Made by a program: the position numbers and the translations under genes
DNA from: Lachnospiraceae bacterium KM106-2
GTDB lineage: Bacteria; Bacillota; Clostridia; Lachnospirales; Lachnospiraceae
Direction of reading: 5' to 3'
DNA length: 64,000 nucleotides
NCBI GenBank assembly: GCA_009731425.1
Contig: AP018794.1
Span: forward strand, 2,549,960-2,613,959
Shown: in pieces, positions 36,412 through 44,546 of the stretch
Numbering within the stretch: position 1 is the first letter of the stretch
How the letters are laid out: each line of letters starts with the position of its first letter
The notes under the pieces: model-generated
Database searches by the model: none
Seen by the model: the letters and a program-made list of their open reading frames with translations, nothing else
What the model was told of the DNA's origin: nothing

Positions 36412-37341
36412 ATGGAGAATAAAAGAATTGTCGTTGCACTTGGACATAGTGCATTCGGAACAAAGTTTTCTGACCAAAAAGAAGCTGTAAAAGAAGCAGC
36501 TCGTACTATTGCTGATCTAGTGGAAGAAAAATATCAAATCGTCATTACTCATAGTAATGCACCACAGGTTGGTATGATACATACAGCCATGACGGAATTC
36601 AGTCGCTTAGATTCCTCATACTCTGCCACTCCAATGTCATTATGCAGTGCTATGAGCCAAGGCTATATCGGTTTTGATCTTCAAAACGCAATCCGTACCG
36701 AATTATTAAATCGCGGTATTTACAAACAAGTTTCTACAATTATTACGCAAGTTCGTGTTGATCCATTTGATCCAGCCTTCCATAATCCAACAAAAGTGAT
36801 CGGTCGCTATATGACGGAGGAAGAGGCGAAGGAAGAAGAGAAAAAAGGTAATTATGTCGTAAAAGAAGATAAAGGATATCGTCGAATCATCCCAGCTCCA
36901 AAGCCTATGGATATTTATGAAATTGATGCTATCAAAGCTTTATTAGACGCTAATCAAGTTGTCATCGCTTGCGGTGGCGGCGGAATTCCGGTCCTTCAGC
37001 AAGGTGCAAACTTAAAAGGTGCCAGTGCAGTAATTGAAAAAGATCTTACTAGTGCTAAGTTAGCTGAATTAGTCGATGCCAATACTCTTCTTTTCTTAAC
37101 TGGAGTTGACAAAGTATGTCTAAATTATGATACTGCAACAGAAGAACCACTGGATGCACTTACACTTGACGAAACGAAGAAATACATTGCAGAAGGTCAC
37201 TTCACAAGTGGTTCCATGTTACCAAAGGTAGAAGCCGCTGCAAGTTTTGTCGCTTTAGATCCTGCACATGTATCTATCATAACCAGTCTTCCTCACGCAA
37301 AGGACGCATTAAGAGGAAAGACCGGAACTTGTTTCAAATAA
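36412..37341 (+). CDS. arcC: Carbamate kinase
   Basis: A 309-aa amino-acid-kinase-fold enzyme that makes ATP from carbamoyl phosphate. Family blocks are visible: VVALGHSAFG at the start, VITHSNAPQVG, the RVDPFDPAFHNPTKVIG lid, RRIIPAPKPMDI, CGGGGIPV and FTSGSMLPKVEAA. The first block has GHSAFG where textbook members have GGNALG. GAGG fixes the start at 36412. No arginine deiminase or ornithine transcarbamylase lies nearby, so the carbamoyl-phosphate source is elsewhere. Confidence 0.93.
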   Translation: MENKRIVVALGHSAFGTKFSDQKEAVKEAARTIADLVEEKYQIVITHSNAPQVGMIHTAMTEFSRLDSSYSATPMSLCSAMSQGYIGFDLQNAIRTELLNRGIYKQVSTIITQVRVDPFDPAFHNPTKVIGRYMTEEEAKEEEKKGNYVVKEDKGYRRIIPAPKPMDIYEIDAIKALLDANQVVIACGGGGIPVLQQGANLKGASAVIEKDLTSAKLAELVDANTLLFLTGVDKVCLNYDTATEEPLDALTLDETKKYIAEGHFTSGSMLPKVEAAASFVALDPAHVSIITSLPHAKDALRGKTGTCFK

Positions 37342-37361
37342 AATGAATCATTAATCTAAAA

Positions 37362-37390
37362 GGGGCTCTTACACATGGTGTAAAAGCCCC
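37362..37390. terminator. Hairpin after carbamate kinase
   Basis: GGGGCTCTTACAC (37362-37374) pairs with GTGTAAAAGCCCC (37378-37390) with one mismatch. The T-run is on the minus strand, so plus-strand termination would be weak. Confidence 0.5.
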
Positions 37391-37420
37391 AAACTATGTT
37401 GAGGAGTATTATATTGCATT

Positions 37421-38011
37421 ATGGATAAAGAACTTCATATACAAACATCTGGCATCCAGACAGATCAAAAAGACACTTATTATAATCATCGCTATGAACC
37501 AACTGAATACGAACTTTTAGATCTCATTTTCGATGAGTATCCTTTGACGAAAGAAGATCATCTTGTTGATTTTGGCTGCGGCATGGGACGGCTGAATTTC
37601 TATGTCCAGCATCGCTTTTCTTGCCAGACAACTGGAATTGAGCTGAATGAAACTTATTATGAGATTGCACTTAAGAACCTAAATTCCTACAAAGGTATCC
37701 ACCATGAACAAATTCATTTTCATTTAGTTTCAGCCATAGAATATACAATTGAGGTCTCTCAAAATATCTTCTACTTCTTCAATCCATTCTCGATCGAAAT
37801 CTTCATGCATGTGGTAGGTAATATTTTAGATTCGTTCTATGAACACCCGAGAAAGATTACGATTATGTTGAACTATCCGGATAGCGAGTATATTTATTAT
37901 CTAAATGAGTACACACCTTTTTCTCTTATTCAGGAAATCAAAGTTCCTGATAAATATGAAAAAGATTCTAGAGAATGTGTTCTTATCTATGAAATGAATT
38001 TTTCTATCTGA
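37421..38011 (+). CDS. Class I SAM-dependent methyltransferase
   Basis: A 196-aa protein with motif I VDFGCGMGR (about residues 50-58), the acidic residue GIELN of motif II, and YFFNPFS at the motif IV position. The substrate is not evident; it resembles small orphan methyltransferases. GAGGAG stands about 14 nt before the ATG, a rather long spacing. Its 3' end overlaps the convergent dehydrogenase gene by 25 bp. Confidence 0.82.
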   Translation: MDKELHIQTSGIQTDQKDTYYNHRYEPTEYELLDLIFDEYPLTKEDHLVDFGCGMGRLNFYVQHRFSCQTTGIELNETYYEIALKNLNSYKGIHHEQIHFHLVSAIEYTIEVSQNIFYFFNPFSIEIFMHVVGNILDSFYEHPRKITIMLNYPDSEYIYYLNEYTPFSLIQEIKVPDKYEKDSRECVLIYEMNFSI

Positions 38012-38919
38012 TCATATACTGCTTTTACCACACGCGTTCTTGCCTCAATTGATGACCATCCAATATGTGGTGTGATCAACAATCTTGTTTTATCTTTAAA
38101 CTTTAGGAAACTATTTTCTGGATTCATCGGCTCCTCTTTTAGAACATCAAGACCTGCACCTGCGATCTTTCTTTCTTCTATCGCAGCTAGCAGTTCCTCT
38201 TCTTCCACGATGGCGCCTCTTCCTAAATTCAAGAAAATGCATCCTTTTCTCATCTTATCAAACGCTTCTTTTCCAAACAGTCCTCTTGTACTCTCATTTA
38301 GTGGAGCATGAACACTTAAAATATCCGACTGTTCTAATAATGTGTTAAAATCCACTTCTTGATAATCTTCATTATGGTTCTTACCCGATGTGGAATAATA
38401 AATAACGTTACAAGAAAAAGCCTCCGCTAATTTAGCTACTTTTCGTCCGATATTTCCTAGTCCACAGATTCCCCATGTCTTTCCTGCTAATTCATGAAAA
38501 GCGTGGCTGGAGTAATCTTGTTCTAAGCCTTGTATGTACGCTCCCCTACTCACAATCTCCTCATAGTATGGAAGATTTTCTAATAAATAAAGTGCCATTG
38601 TCATCGTATGCTGTGCTACCGATTCTGTACAATAGTCAGGTACATTTCTCACTTCGATTCCTCTTCTCTTGCAATAAGCGAAGTCGATCATATTCACTCC
38701 AGTACCCGTCACACAAATCAATTTCACCGAAGGTGCTTCTTGTAGAGTCTCCTCATTCATGTTGACGCGGTTTATTACAACAATATCTGCTTCCTTAATC
38801 CGCTGAGCTACCTCTGCATTACTCGTTCGTTCATAAATAGTAACCTTACCTAGCTCCTCTAAACAATGAAGATTCATATCTTTTCCTAGTGCTTCTACCT
38901 CTAAAACGACAATATTCAT
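37987..38919 (-). CDS. D-isomer-specific 2-hydroxyacid dehydrogenase
   Basis: A 310-aa NAD-dependent dehydrogenase: GICGLGNIGRKVA is the nucleotide-binding loop, NLGRGAIVEEEEL holds the catalytic Arg region, and the catalytic His is in TPHIGWSS. VTGTGVNMIDF marks the substrate domain. It could act on hydroxypyruvate/glycerate or another 2-keto acid. Convergent with, and overlapping, the methyltransferase gene. Confidence 0.9.
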   Translation of the reverse strand: MNIVVLEVEALGKDMNLHCLEELGKVTIYERTSNAEVAQRIKEADIVVINRVNMNEETLQEAPSVKLICVTGTGVNMIDFAYCKRRGIEVRNVPDYCTESVAQHTMTMALYLLENLPYYEEIVSRGAYIQGLEQDYSSHAFHELAGKTWGICGLGNIGRKVAKLAEAFSCNVIYYSTSGKNHNEDYQEVDFNTLLEQSDILSVHAPLNESTRGLFGKEAFDKMRKGCIFLNLGRGAIVEEEELLAAIEERKIAGAGLDVLKEEPMNPENSFLKFKDKTRLLITPHIGWSSIEARTRVVKAVYDQIEKFIS

Positions 38920-39027
38920 TGTCTTCCCTCCACTCGTACTATAATGGACCTATTATATCATATTTTTTCATAATCTGACGATATACTAGATAGCGAAGTT
39001 CGCAGATTTCAATAAGGAGGTAAACAA

Positions 39028-39204
39028 ATGGATATACCTGCATTATCAATGGCCATGAGCCAGATCAATACATCCAATGCGATTGGTGTATGTATGTTGA
39101 AAAAGAGCATGGATAACATGGAAATAAGCGGTGCCAATATGACAAAGATTCTTGAGCAATCCGTTACTCCAAATCTCGGCGGAAACGTTGATATCAAGCT
39201 CTAA
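39028..39204 (+). CDS. YjfB-family putative motility protein, 58 aa
   Basis: AAGGAGG 6 nt before an ATG at 39028 opens a 58-codon frame. The peptide (MDIPALSMAMSQINTSNAIG...LKKSMDNMEISGANMTKILEQ...PNLGGNVDIKL) follows the YjfB pattern: a 'MDI..LSM..SQ' start, a central KK.MD and a closing LG.N.DIKL. Such proteins are found in flagellated Firmicutes under motility control. No flagellar genes are nearby. A terminator follows at 39238. Confidence 0.8.
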   Translation: MDIPALSMAMSQINTSNAIGVCMLKKSMDNMEISGANMTKILEQSVTPNLGGNVDIKL

Positions 39205-39237
39205 TATGAGAAAGTCTATCTCTTAGCTTTCTGCATA

Positions 39238-39271
39238 AAAAAAGTCCAGATTTATATTACTGGACTTTTTT
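39238..39271. terminator. Shared terminator
   Basis: AAAAAAGTCCAG (39238-39249) and CTGGACTTTTTT (39260-39271) with a 10-nt loop. The stop of the convergent small gene lies in the loop. Confidence 0.9.
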
Positions 39272-39430
39272 GTGTTTCTTACATTGTTTACAAATTGCTC
39301 TCCATCCTGCAATTCGTTTAAATTTATTTGGAATATCAGCTTGCTTATCTTTACATTCATGATAAGACTCTTTTGTTACAACCGTACACTCATCTTCTTC
39401 AATTTCTTTTCTAATAATTGGACAAAGCAT
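39257..39430 (-). CDS. Small Cys-rich protein (CPII-type), 57 aa
   Basis: An ATG at 39430 with AAAGGAAG 6-7 nt upstream opens a 57-codon frame ending in TAA at 39257-39259. The peptide begins MLCPIIRKEIEEDEC and ends WRAICKQCKKHKKVQ. The N-terminal CPII.KEI with a C-terminal C-x-x-C pair is a pattern seen in short Firmicutes proteins of unknown role; a zinc-binding fold is possible. Its 3' end sits inside the terminator hairpin. Confidence 0.7.
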   Translation of the reverse strand: MLCPIIRKEIEEDECTVVTKESYHECKDKQADIPNKFKRIAGWRAICKQCKKHKKVQ

Positions 39431-39641
39431 GATAAACTTCCTTTCTTGTTATTTCGCCATAATCAAACTATGTTTTAGTAATAATATATCACAAAATTGC
39501 AGAAACTTAAAAAAAATCTTTTTTCTCAACAAAAGATTTTGATTTTTTATGTTTTTTTTGTTACTTTCATGAAATGTAAAATTTTCTCTCATTTGATATA
39601 ATAAATTAGTAATAAATGTAACTGATTATAGGAGGTATTTA

Positions 39642-40364
39642 ATGAGAATAGCATTATGTGATGATGATCAATACCAGCTAAATCGACTAAAAACTTTAAT
39701 TAAAGATTATATAAATGAAAAAAATTACTCTTGTACATTCTATCTTTTCTCTTCTGGTGAGACCTTATTATCAGATTTTCATAAAGGATCCTATGACATT
39801 ATTTTTCTCGACGTTTATCTTCAAGGAATCGACGGAATGGAAACCGCAAGACAGATTCGTTCTATCGATGAAAATGTCTTTCTAGTTTTTGCGACATCCA
39901 GTATGTATCATGCCATTGAAAGTTATCACGTCTCCGCTCTCTATTATCTGCTGAAACCAATTAAAGAGGATAATCTGAGAATGGCGTTATCCAGATGTGA
40001 AACCTATATGAATCATGAACTTCAGACCATTACCGTAACGAGTAAGAAACAAGAACATGTGATCATCAAAAGAGAAATCCTTTATGCTGAAATATATGAC
40101 AAATTATGCAAGATTCATTTAGATAATGGCGAAATTATTTCTACCTACATTACGTTAGATCACCTTATGGAAGAACTCGGTGGACTTCCTTTTATTCGCT
40201 GCCACCAAAGCTACATAATTAACTACCAATCGGTAAACTGTATAAAAGATGGTAAATATTTTAAAATAAAAACAGAGGAACTGATTCCCATTCCTCGCAA
40301 TCGAAAAAAAGAACTGATCAATAGTTATAATCAATATTTAATTAACTCAATTCGAAATATTTAG
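39642..40364 (+). CDS. LytTR-family response regulator without kinase partner
   Basis: A 240-aa regulator with a receiver domain (phospho-Asp in IIFLDVYLQG, Lys in LLKPIKEDN) and a C-terminal LytTR DNA-binding domain (about residues 135-235: ILYAEIYDKLCKIHLDNGE, FIRCHQSYIINYQSV, IPIPRNRKKELI). It lies 9 bp before lrgA, so the three form one operon. In staphylococci the LytS-LytR pair controls lrgAB; here no sensor kinase gene is nearby. Confidence 0.93.
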   Translation: MRIALCDDDQYQLNRLKTLIKDYINEKNYSCTFYLFSSGETLLSDFHKGSYDIIFLDVYLQGIDGMETARQIRSIDENVFLVFATSSMYHAIESYHVSALYYLLKPIKEDNLRMALSRCETYMNHELQTITVTSKKQEHVIIKREILYAEIYDKLCKIHLDNGEIISTYITLDHLMEELGGLPFIRCHQSYIINYQSVNCIKDGKYFKIKTEELIPIPRNRKKELINSYNQYLINSIRNI

Positions 40365-40373
40365 GAGGTACTT

Positions 40374-40739
40374 ATGAGTCTATTAAGCCAATTACTAGTT
40401 ATCTTTACTTTATGTCTTGTTGGCGAAGGTATCGCCCTTATCCTGCCATTTGCTTTTCCTGCTAGTATTATTAGTATGATTCTTCTACTTGTTCTTCTCT
40501 GTTTCAAATGGATTCATTTAGAACATATTCAGGCAGTTTCTGAATTTCTGCTTCACAATATGGCATTTTTCTTTATTCCTGCAGGTGTTGCGATTATTGA
40601 GAAGTATCCTTTGCTTCGTGGAAATGAGCTATCTTTACTTATTATCTGTCTCATTACAACCGTATTGACATTTCTAACAACTACCTACACTGTATCAATG
40701 ATCATTCGAATTATGGGGAAAGGAAACAAACATGAGTAA
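40374..40739 (+). CDS. lrgA: LrgA/CidA-family membrane protein
   Basis: A 121-aa protein with four hydrophobic segments and the family features EGIALILPFAFPASIISMILL and HNMAFFFIPAGVAIIEKY. LrgA works with LrgB as a holin-like pair affecting murein hydrolase activity, or as a pyruvate transporter in some Firmicutes. Starts 9 bp after the LytTR gene and overlaps lrgB by 8 bp. Confidence 0.92.
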   Translation: MSLLSQLLVIFTLCLVGEGIALILPFAFPASIISMILLLVLLCFKWIHLEHIQAVSEFLLHNMAFFFIPAGVAIIEKYPLLRGNELSLLIICLITTVLTFLTTTYTVSMIIRIMGKGNKHE

Positions 40740-41412
40740 CATACTTAATAATCCTCTTTTTGGCATCGCCTTAAGTCTAGCTGTATATGCTCTTTGCAAA
40801 TGGATCAGCCAAAAGACAAAAATCGCATTTTTAAATCCATTACTGCTATCGATCGCCCTTATTATCATTCTTCTTCAAACATGTGCAATTCCTTTAGAAT
40901 CCTATCAACAGGGTGGTTCTATCATCAATATGTTTTTAGCCCCTGCTACTACCGTACTTGCCTACTCTATTTATAAACAGATCACTTTACTAAAGAAATA
41001 CTTTATACCGATCGCTGCCGGATGCCTCGTAGGAAGTTTGACATCTATGATCAGCGCCTACTTTCTCTGTGAGCTTTTCGGTCTCAATGATCAGCTAACG
41101 AACAGCCTGCTTCCAAAATCAGTCACTACACCGATTGCAATGGAAGTGAGTGAACAGCTTGGTGGGATTCCTTCTGTCACTGTGGCGGTCGTCATTATTA
41201 CCGGAATCCTTGGTTCCGTTCTATGTCCCATCTTGATTAAACTCTTTCACCTTTCTGACTCGATCGCAAATGGTGTCGCGATCGGAACCTGCTCTCATGC
41301 CGTTGGCACAAGCAAGGCCATTCAAATTGGTGAGATTGAAGGTGCAATGAGCGGAATCGCAATCGGTGTTTCTGGAATCATAACGGTAATTTTATCACTG
41401 ATCATTTCCTAA
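40732..41412 (+). CDS. lrgB: LrgB/CidB-family membrane protein
   Basis: A 226-aa multi-span protein with the family blocks NPLLLSIALII, KQITLLKKYF, LPKSVTTPIAMEVSEQLGGIPS and GVAIGTCSHAVGTSKAI. It is the standard partner of LrgA and is translationally coupled to it. Followed by a strong terminator, closing the LytTR-lrgA-lrgB operon. Confidence 0.95.
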   Translation: MSNILNNPLFGIALSLAVYALCKWISQKTKIAFLNPLLLSIALIIILLQTCAIPLESYQQGGSIINMFLAPATTVLAYSIYKQITLLKKYFIPIAAGCLVGSLTSMISAYFLCELFGLNDQLTNSLLPKSVTTPIAMEVSEQLGGIPSVTVAVVIITGILGSVLCPILIKLFHLSDSIANGVAIGTCSHAVGTSKAIQIGEIEGAMSGIAIGVSGIITVILSLIIS

Positions 41413-41444
41413 TATAAAAACTAGATAAGTATTACCTTTTAATA

Positions 41445-41484
41445 AAAAGAGGTCGCTCCTAATGTAAATGGAGTGACCTCTTTT
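41445..41484. terminator. Bidirectional terminator
   Basis: AAAAGAGGTCGCTCC (41445-41459) pairs with GGAGTGACCTCTTTT (41470-41484), one wobble pair, between convergent genes. Confidence 0.93.
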
Positions 41485-42345
41485 CTATTCATAATATTTA
41501 ACAAGAGCCTGTGTACCAAGCTCGCCATACCCCTTCTCTTCTAAATGCTCATACATCGAAAGCACTTTCTTCAGTATATCCAATTGAAGTTCTTTCTCAT
41601 CCGCTTCTTCTACTGCAATTTTCATATCTTTGATAAAATGTTTCATAAAAAAACCAGGAGCTAAATCTCCCTCAAAAATTCGGGGCATCAACCCTGTCAT
41701 CTGAGCACTAGACGCTGCTCCTTTGCTAATGGAAGCAAACATCTTATCTAAATCCAAGCCTTCCTTTACTGCATACTCATACGCTTCACACATACCAGCG
41801 ACTGCTCCCGCAATTGCGATCTGATTGGCCATTTTGGTATGTTGACCATTTCCAGGTGCGCCTTCATATACAATTGTTGTTCCCATTGCTTCAAAGATCG
41901 GCTTACAAACTTCATAATCTTTTTCGTTACCACCAACTAAAATCGAAAGTGTACCATTTCTAGCTCCGGTATCTCCACCTGTAACCGGTGCATCCAAAGC
42001 ATGTACTCCCTTATTCTTAGCTTCTTCGTAAATACGTTTCGCTAGTTTGGGACTAGTTGTTGTCATATCGATGACATACGTTCCGGCTACTACTGATGAT
42101 AAGATTCCATTCTCAGTAAAATACACTTCTTCAACATCTTTCGGAAATCCTACAATTGTAATAACTACTTCTTGATTCTGCACACATTCTTTAATACTCT
42201 CAGTAAAGATAGCGCCTTCACTGATCACATCAAGGACCTTTTCCTTATTTCTAGCAAATATGGATACTTCATAACCTGCTTTCATCAAGTTACGAACCAT
42301 AGATTTTCCCATGATTCCAACACCAATAAATCCTATTCTCTTCAT
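41485..42345 (-). CDS. 3-hydroxyisobutyrate / tartronate-semialdehyde reductase family
   Basis: A 286-aa beta-hydroxyacid dehydrogenase. GFIGVGIMGKSMVRNL is the Rossmann loop, DAPVTGGDTGARNGTLSILVGG binds substrate, and GNGQHTKMANQ carries the catalytic Lys. The family interconverts 3-hydroxy acids and semialdehydes with NAD(P)H. The exact substrate is not clear, and no neighbour tells. Confidence 0.9.
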   Translation of the reverse strand: MKRIGFIGVGIMGKSMVRNLMKAGYEVSIFARNKEKVLDVISEGAIFTESIKECVQNQEVVITIVGFPKDVEEVYFTENGILSSVVAGTYVIDMTTTSPKLAKRIYEEAKNKGVHALDAPVTGGDTGARNGTLSILVGGNEKDYEVCKPIFEAMGTTIVYEGAPGNGQHTKMANQIAIAGAVAGMCEAYEYAVKEGLDLDKMFASISKGAASSAQMTGLMPRIFEGDLAPGFFMKHFIKDMKIAVEEADEKELQLDILKKVLSMYEHLEEKGYGELGTQALVKYYE

Positions 42346-42417
42346 AATATCTTCCTTTCACTTTTGTTATTCCATATTATCGATAGAATTATTAGGCTGA
42401 ACTTCATAAAAATAACC

Positions 42418-42735
42418 CTATCCAACTGCTATGACAGGCTCTAATGCATAATTAAGAATCTCCTCTACAATAATTCTCAACTGACGTTTTTCCTTACAAT
42501 CCATTAATCTTACAAGGTACCTGCTATACTGTATCTGATCCTTAGGACAACATTGGATCACGCCCATGGTAAAACGCATAAAATAATATTTGCGATCTTC
42601 CAATGATAATCTGGCCCGATCCACTGCTGAACATAAACAACGGTATGTTTCTCTTAATGAATAGGGATCCAATTGCTCAAAATTGAATTGTTCTTCAAGT
42701 AGCACGCAAACGTGTCCTAAATATGTACCTTTCAT
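42418..42735 (-). CDS. Hypothetical protein, 105 aa
   Basis: A complete small frame with ATG at 42735 and GAAAGAAGGGGAA upstream. The product is helical and Cys-rich (MKGTYLGHVCVLLEEQF, YRCLCSAVDRAR, GVIQCCPKD) and has no signal or membrane span. It sits alone with the same orientation as the reductase downstream. No family recognised. Confidence 0.6.
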   Translation of the reverse strand: MKGTYLGHVCVLLEEQFNFEQLDPYSLRETYRCLCSAVDRARLSLEDRKYYFMRFTMGVIQCCPKDQIQYSRYLVRLMDCKEKRQLRIIVEEILNYALEPVIAVG

Positions 42736-42899
42736 AATTCCCCTTCTTTCGAAATACCCTCAAGTTTCATAAATGTCTATAAACAGACCATTTACAAGTA
42801 TCATTATACTACTTAATGTAAATATTTTCCATCGTAACTTAGCGACAGTATTATACATCTATTAAAGGGGAATTTATCAAAAGTACCACTATTCAGATT

Positions 42900-43889
42900 T
42901 TATTCTTCTAAAATTTTATTAATCAAACTTAATTCATCATCACTGAATGACAAATTATCTAGGATATGCACATTATCAATAATTTGACTGACACGACTTG
43001 CACCAATCAATACACTCGTTACGGCATCGTGAGACAAATTCCATGCAAGTGCCATCTGTGCCATAGACTGCCCTCTCGTCTTTGCAATCTCATCCAGTCT
43101 TCTGACTTTCGACAAGTTTTTCTCTGTCAACAAATAGTCCTTGAACCAATCATTTTGATAAGCTCTAGATCCCTCTGGAACCTCTTTTAAGTATTTATTT
43201 GTCAGTACCCCTTGTGCTAATGGGCAAAAGCAGATACAACCTACACCATTCTCCTTTAGTACTGGGAATAATTCCTTCTCTGGCTCTCTCTCTAGCATAT
43301 TGTATCGAACTTGATGGATCAAACAAGGTGTCTTATTCTCTTTTAGAATCTCAATAGCTCGTTTTGTCTCTTCTGGTTTATAATTGGAGATTCCGACATA
43401 AAGTGCCTTCCCTTGTCTTACAATATCCGATAATGCTTCCATTGTTTCTTCTAATGGAGTTTCATAATCTGGTCTGTGATGATAATAGATATCAACATAA
43501 TCTAATCCCATTCTACTTAAACTTTGATCTAAACTTGCCATTAGATATTTTCTGGAACCGCCATCCCCATAAGGGCCATTCCACATTTCATAACCAGCCT
43601 TTGTTGAGATGATCATCTCATCACGATATGGCATAAGGTCACTTTTAAGAATTCGACCAAAATTCTCCTCTGCTGCCCCAATCGCTGGAAAACCATAATT
43701 ATTCGCAAGATCAAAATGAGTGATACCTAGATCAAATGCCTGAAATAGCTTCTCTTTTTGAAGACCGATCGGTGTCTCTTCACCAAAATTCTGCCATAAA
43801 CCTAATGATATTTTCGGAAGTCGTAGTCCGCTCTTTCCACATCTCTCATACTGCATTGTCTCATATCTAGTTTCTTTTGCCTGATACAT
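42900..43889 (-). CDS. Aldo/keto reductase (YghZ-like)
   Basis: A 329-aa NADPH reductase with the catalytic residues in order: Asp and Tyr in FDLANNYG, Lys in ISTKAGYEMW, His in IYYHHRPD; VLIGASRVSQI binds cofactor. FGRILKSDL and GPYGDGGSRKYLMASLDQSL are typical of the glyceraldehyde-3-phosphate/methylglyoxal reductase branch. It ends the cdd-pdp-HAD operon, so it may handle aldehydes from deoxyribose or ribose breakdown. AGGAG precedes the ATG. Confidence 0.93.
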   Translation of the reverse strand: MYQAKETRYETMQYERCGKSGLRLPKISLGLWQNFGEETPIGLQKEKLFQAFDLGITHFDLANNYGFPAIGAAEENFGRILKSDLMPYRDEMIISTKAGYEMWNGPYGDGGSRKYLMASLDQSLSRMGLDYVDIYYHHRPDYETPLEETMEALSDIVRQGKALYVGISNYKPEETKRAIEILKENKTPCLIHQVRYNMLEREPEKELFPVLKENGVGCICFCPLAQGVLTNKYLKEVPEGSRAYQNDWFKDYLLTEKNLSKVRRLDEIAKTRGQSMAQMALAWNLSHDAVTSVLIGASRVSQIIDNVHILDNLSFSDDELSLINKILEE

Positions 43890-43917
43890 AATTTCTTCTC
43901 CTTTGTTTCACCCTAAT

Positions 43918-44523
43918 TTAACATTCTACCCCATGTGTTCTTAATTGCTCTATGGCATCTTCATACGAAGTAAATACAATTCCTTGAATCCCCTGTTTCT
44001 CTGCTGCTTCCACATTTTCTTTCTTATCATCTAGGAAGATACATTCTTCTGGAACTAAATTATATTTCTTGATCAATATTTCATACATTTCTTTTTCCGG
44101 TTTGGTTTTCTGAATTTGATAAGAGATTACTTCCCCATCTACCTCCGACATAAACTGGAATCGTTTTCTTCCATTTTCAAAATGTTCTCTTCCATAGTTA
44201 GATAACAGATAAACACCATAACCATTCTCTTTTAACTGATGAAGCCATTCCTTTGCATAAGAAAATTCCGTCACTAGAGCCTCTGGCTTTTCATAAAATT
44301 CTCTAATTGCCTTTTCTATTTCAGAATCCAGCTTAATACATTCTTCTATAAAATAGGTAAGTGGATGGCTACCTCTATCGATTTCATTCCAATAAGGTGA
44401 TAACACCGTCGCTTTTTTTAGACGCTGCTTCGTATCCTCATCATAATCCATCTTGTCAATACATTCTTCCCAATGAAAATCTACAAGTACTTGTCCCACA
44501 TCAAATATAATTGTACGAATCAT
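43918..44523 (-). CDS. HAD-family hydrolase (subfamily IA)
   Basis: A 201-aa phosphatase-type protein. Motif I is FDVGQVLVDF (nucleophile Asp; the usual DxD second Asp is Gly, as in the YihX group), motif II is LLSNYG, the Lys is in QKTKPEKEMYEI and motif III is IFLDDKKENVEAA. Lying between pdp and the aldo/keto reductase gene, it may dephosphorylate a sugar phosphate or nucleotide. Substrate not shown. Confidence 0.9.
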   Translation of the reverse strand: MIRTIIFDVGQVLVDFHWEECIDKMDYDEDTKQRLKKATVLSPYWNEIDRGSHPLTYFIEECIKLDSEIEKAIREFYEKPEALVTEFSYAKEWLHQLKENGYGVYLLSNYGREHFENGRKRFQFMSEVDGEVISYQIQKTKPEKEMYEILIKKYNLVPEECIFLDDKKENVEAAEKQGIQGIVFTSYEDAIEQLRTHGVEC

Positions 44524-44546
44524 GCTTCCTCACCTCTTTGATCATA

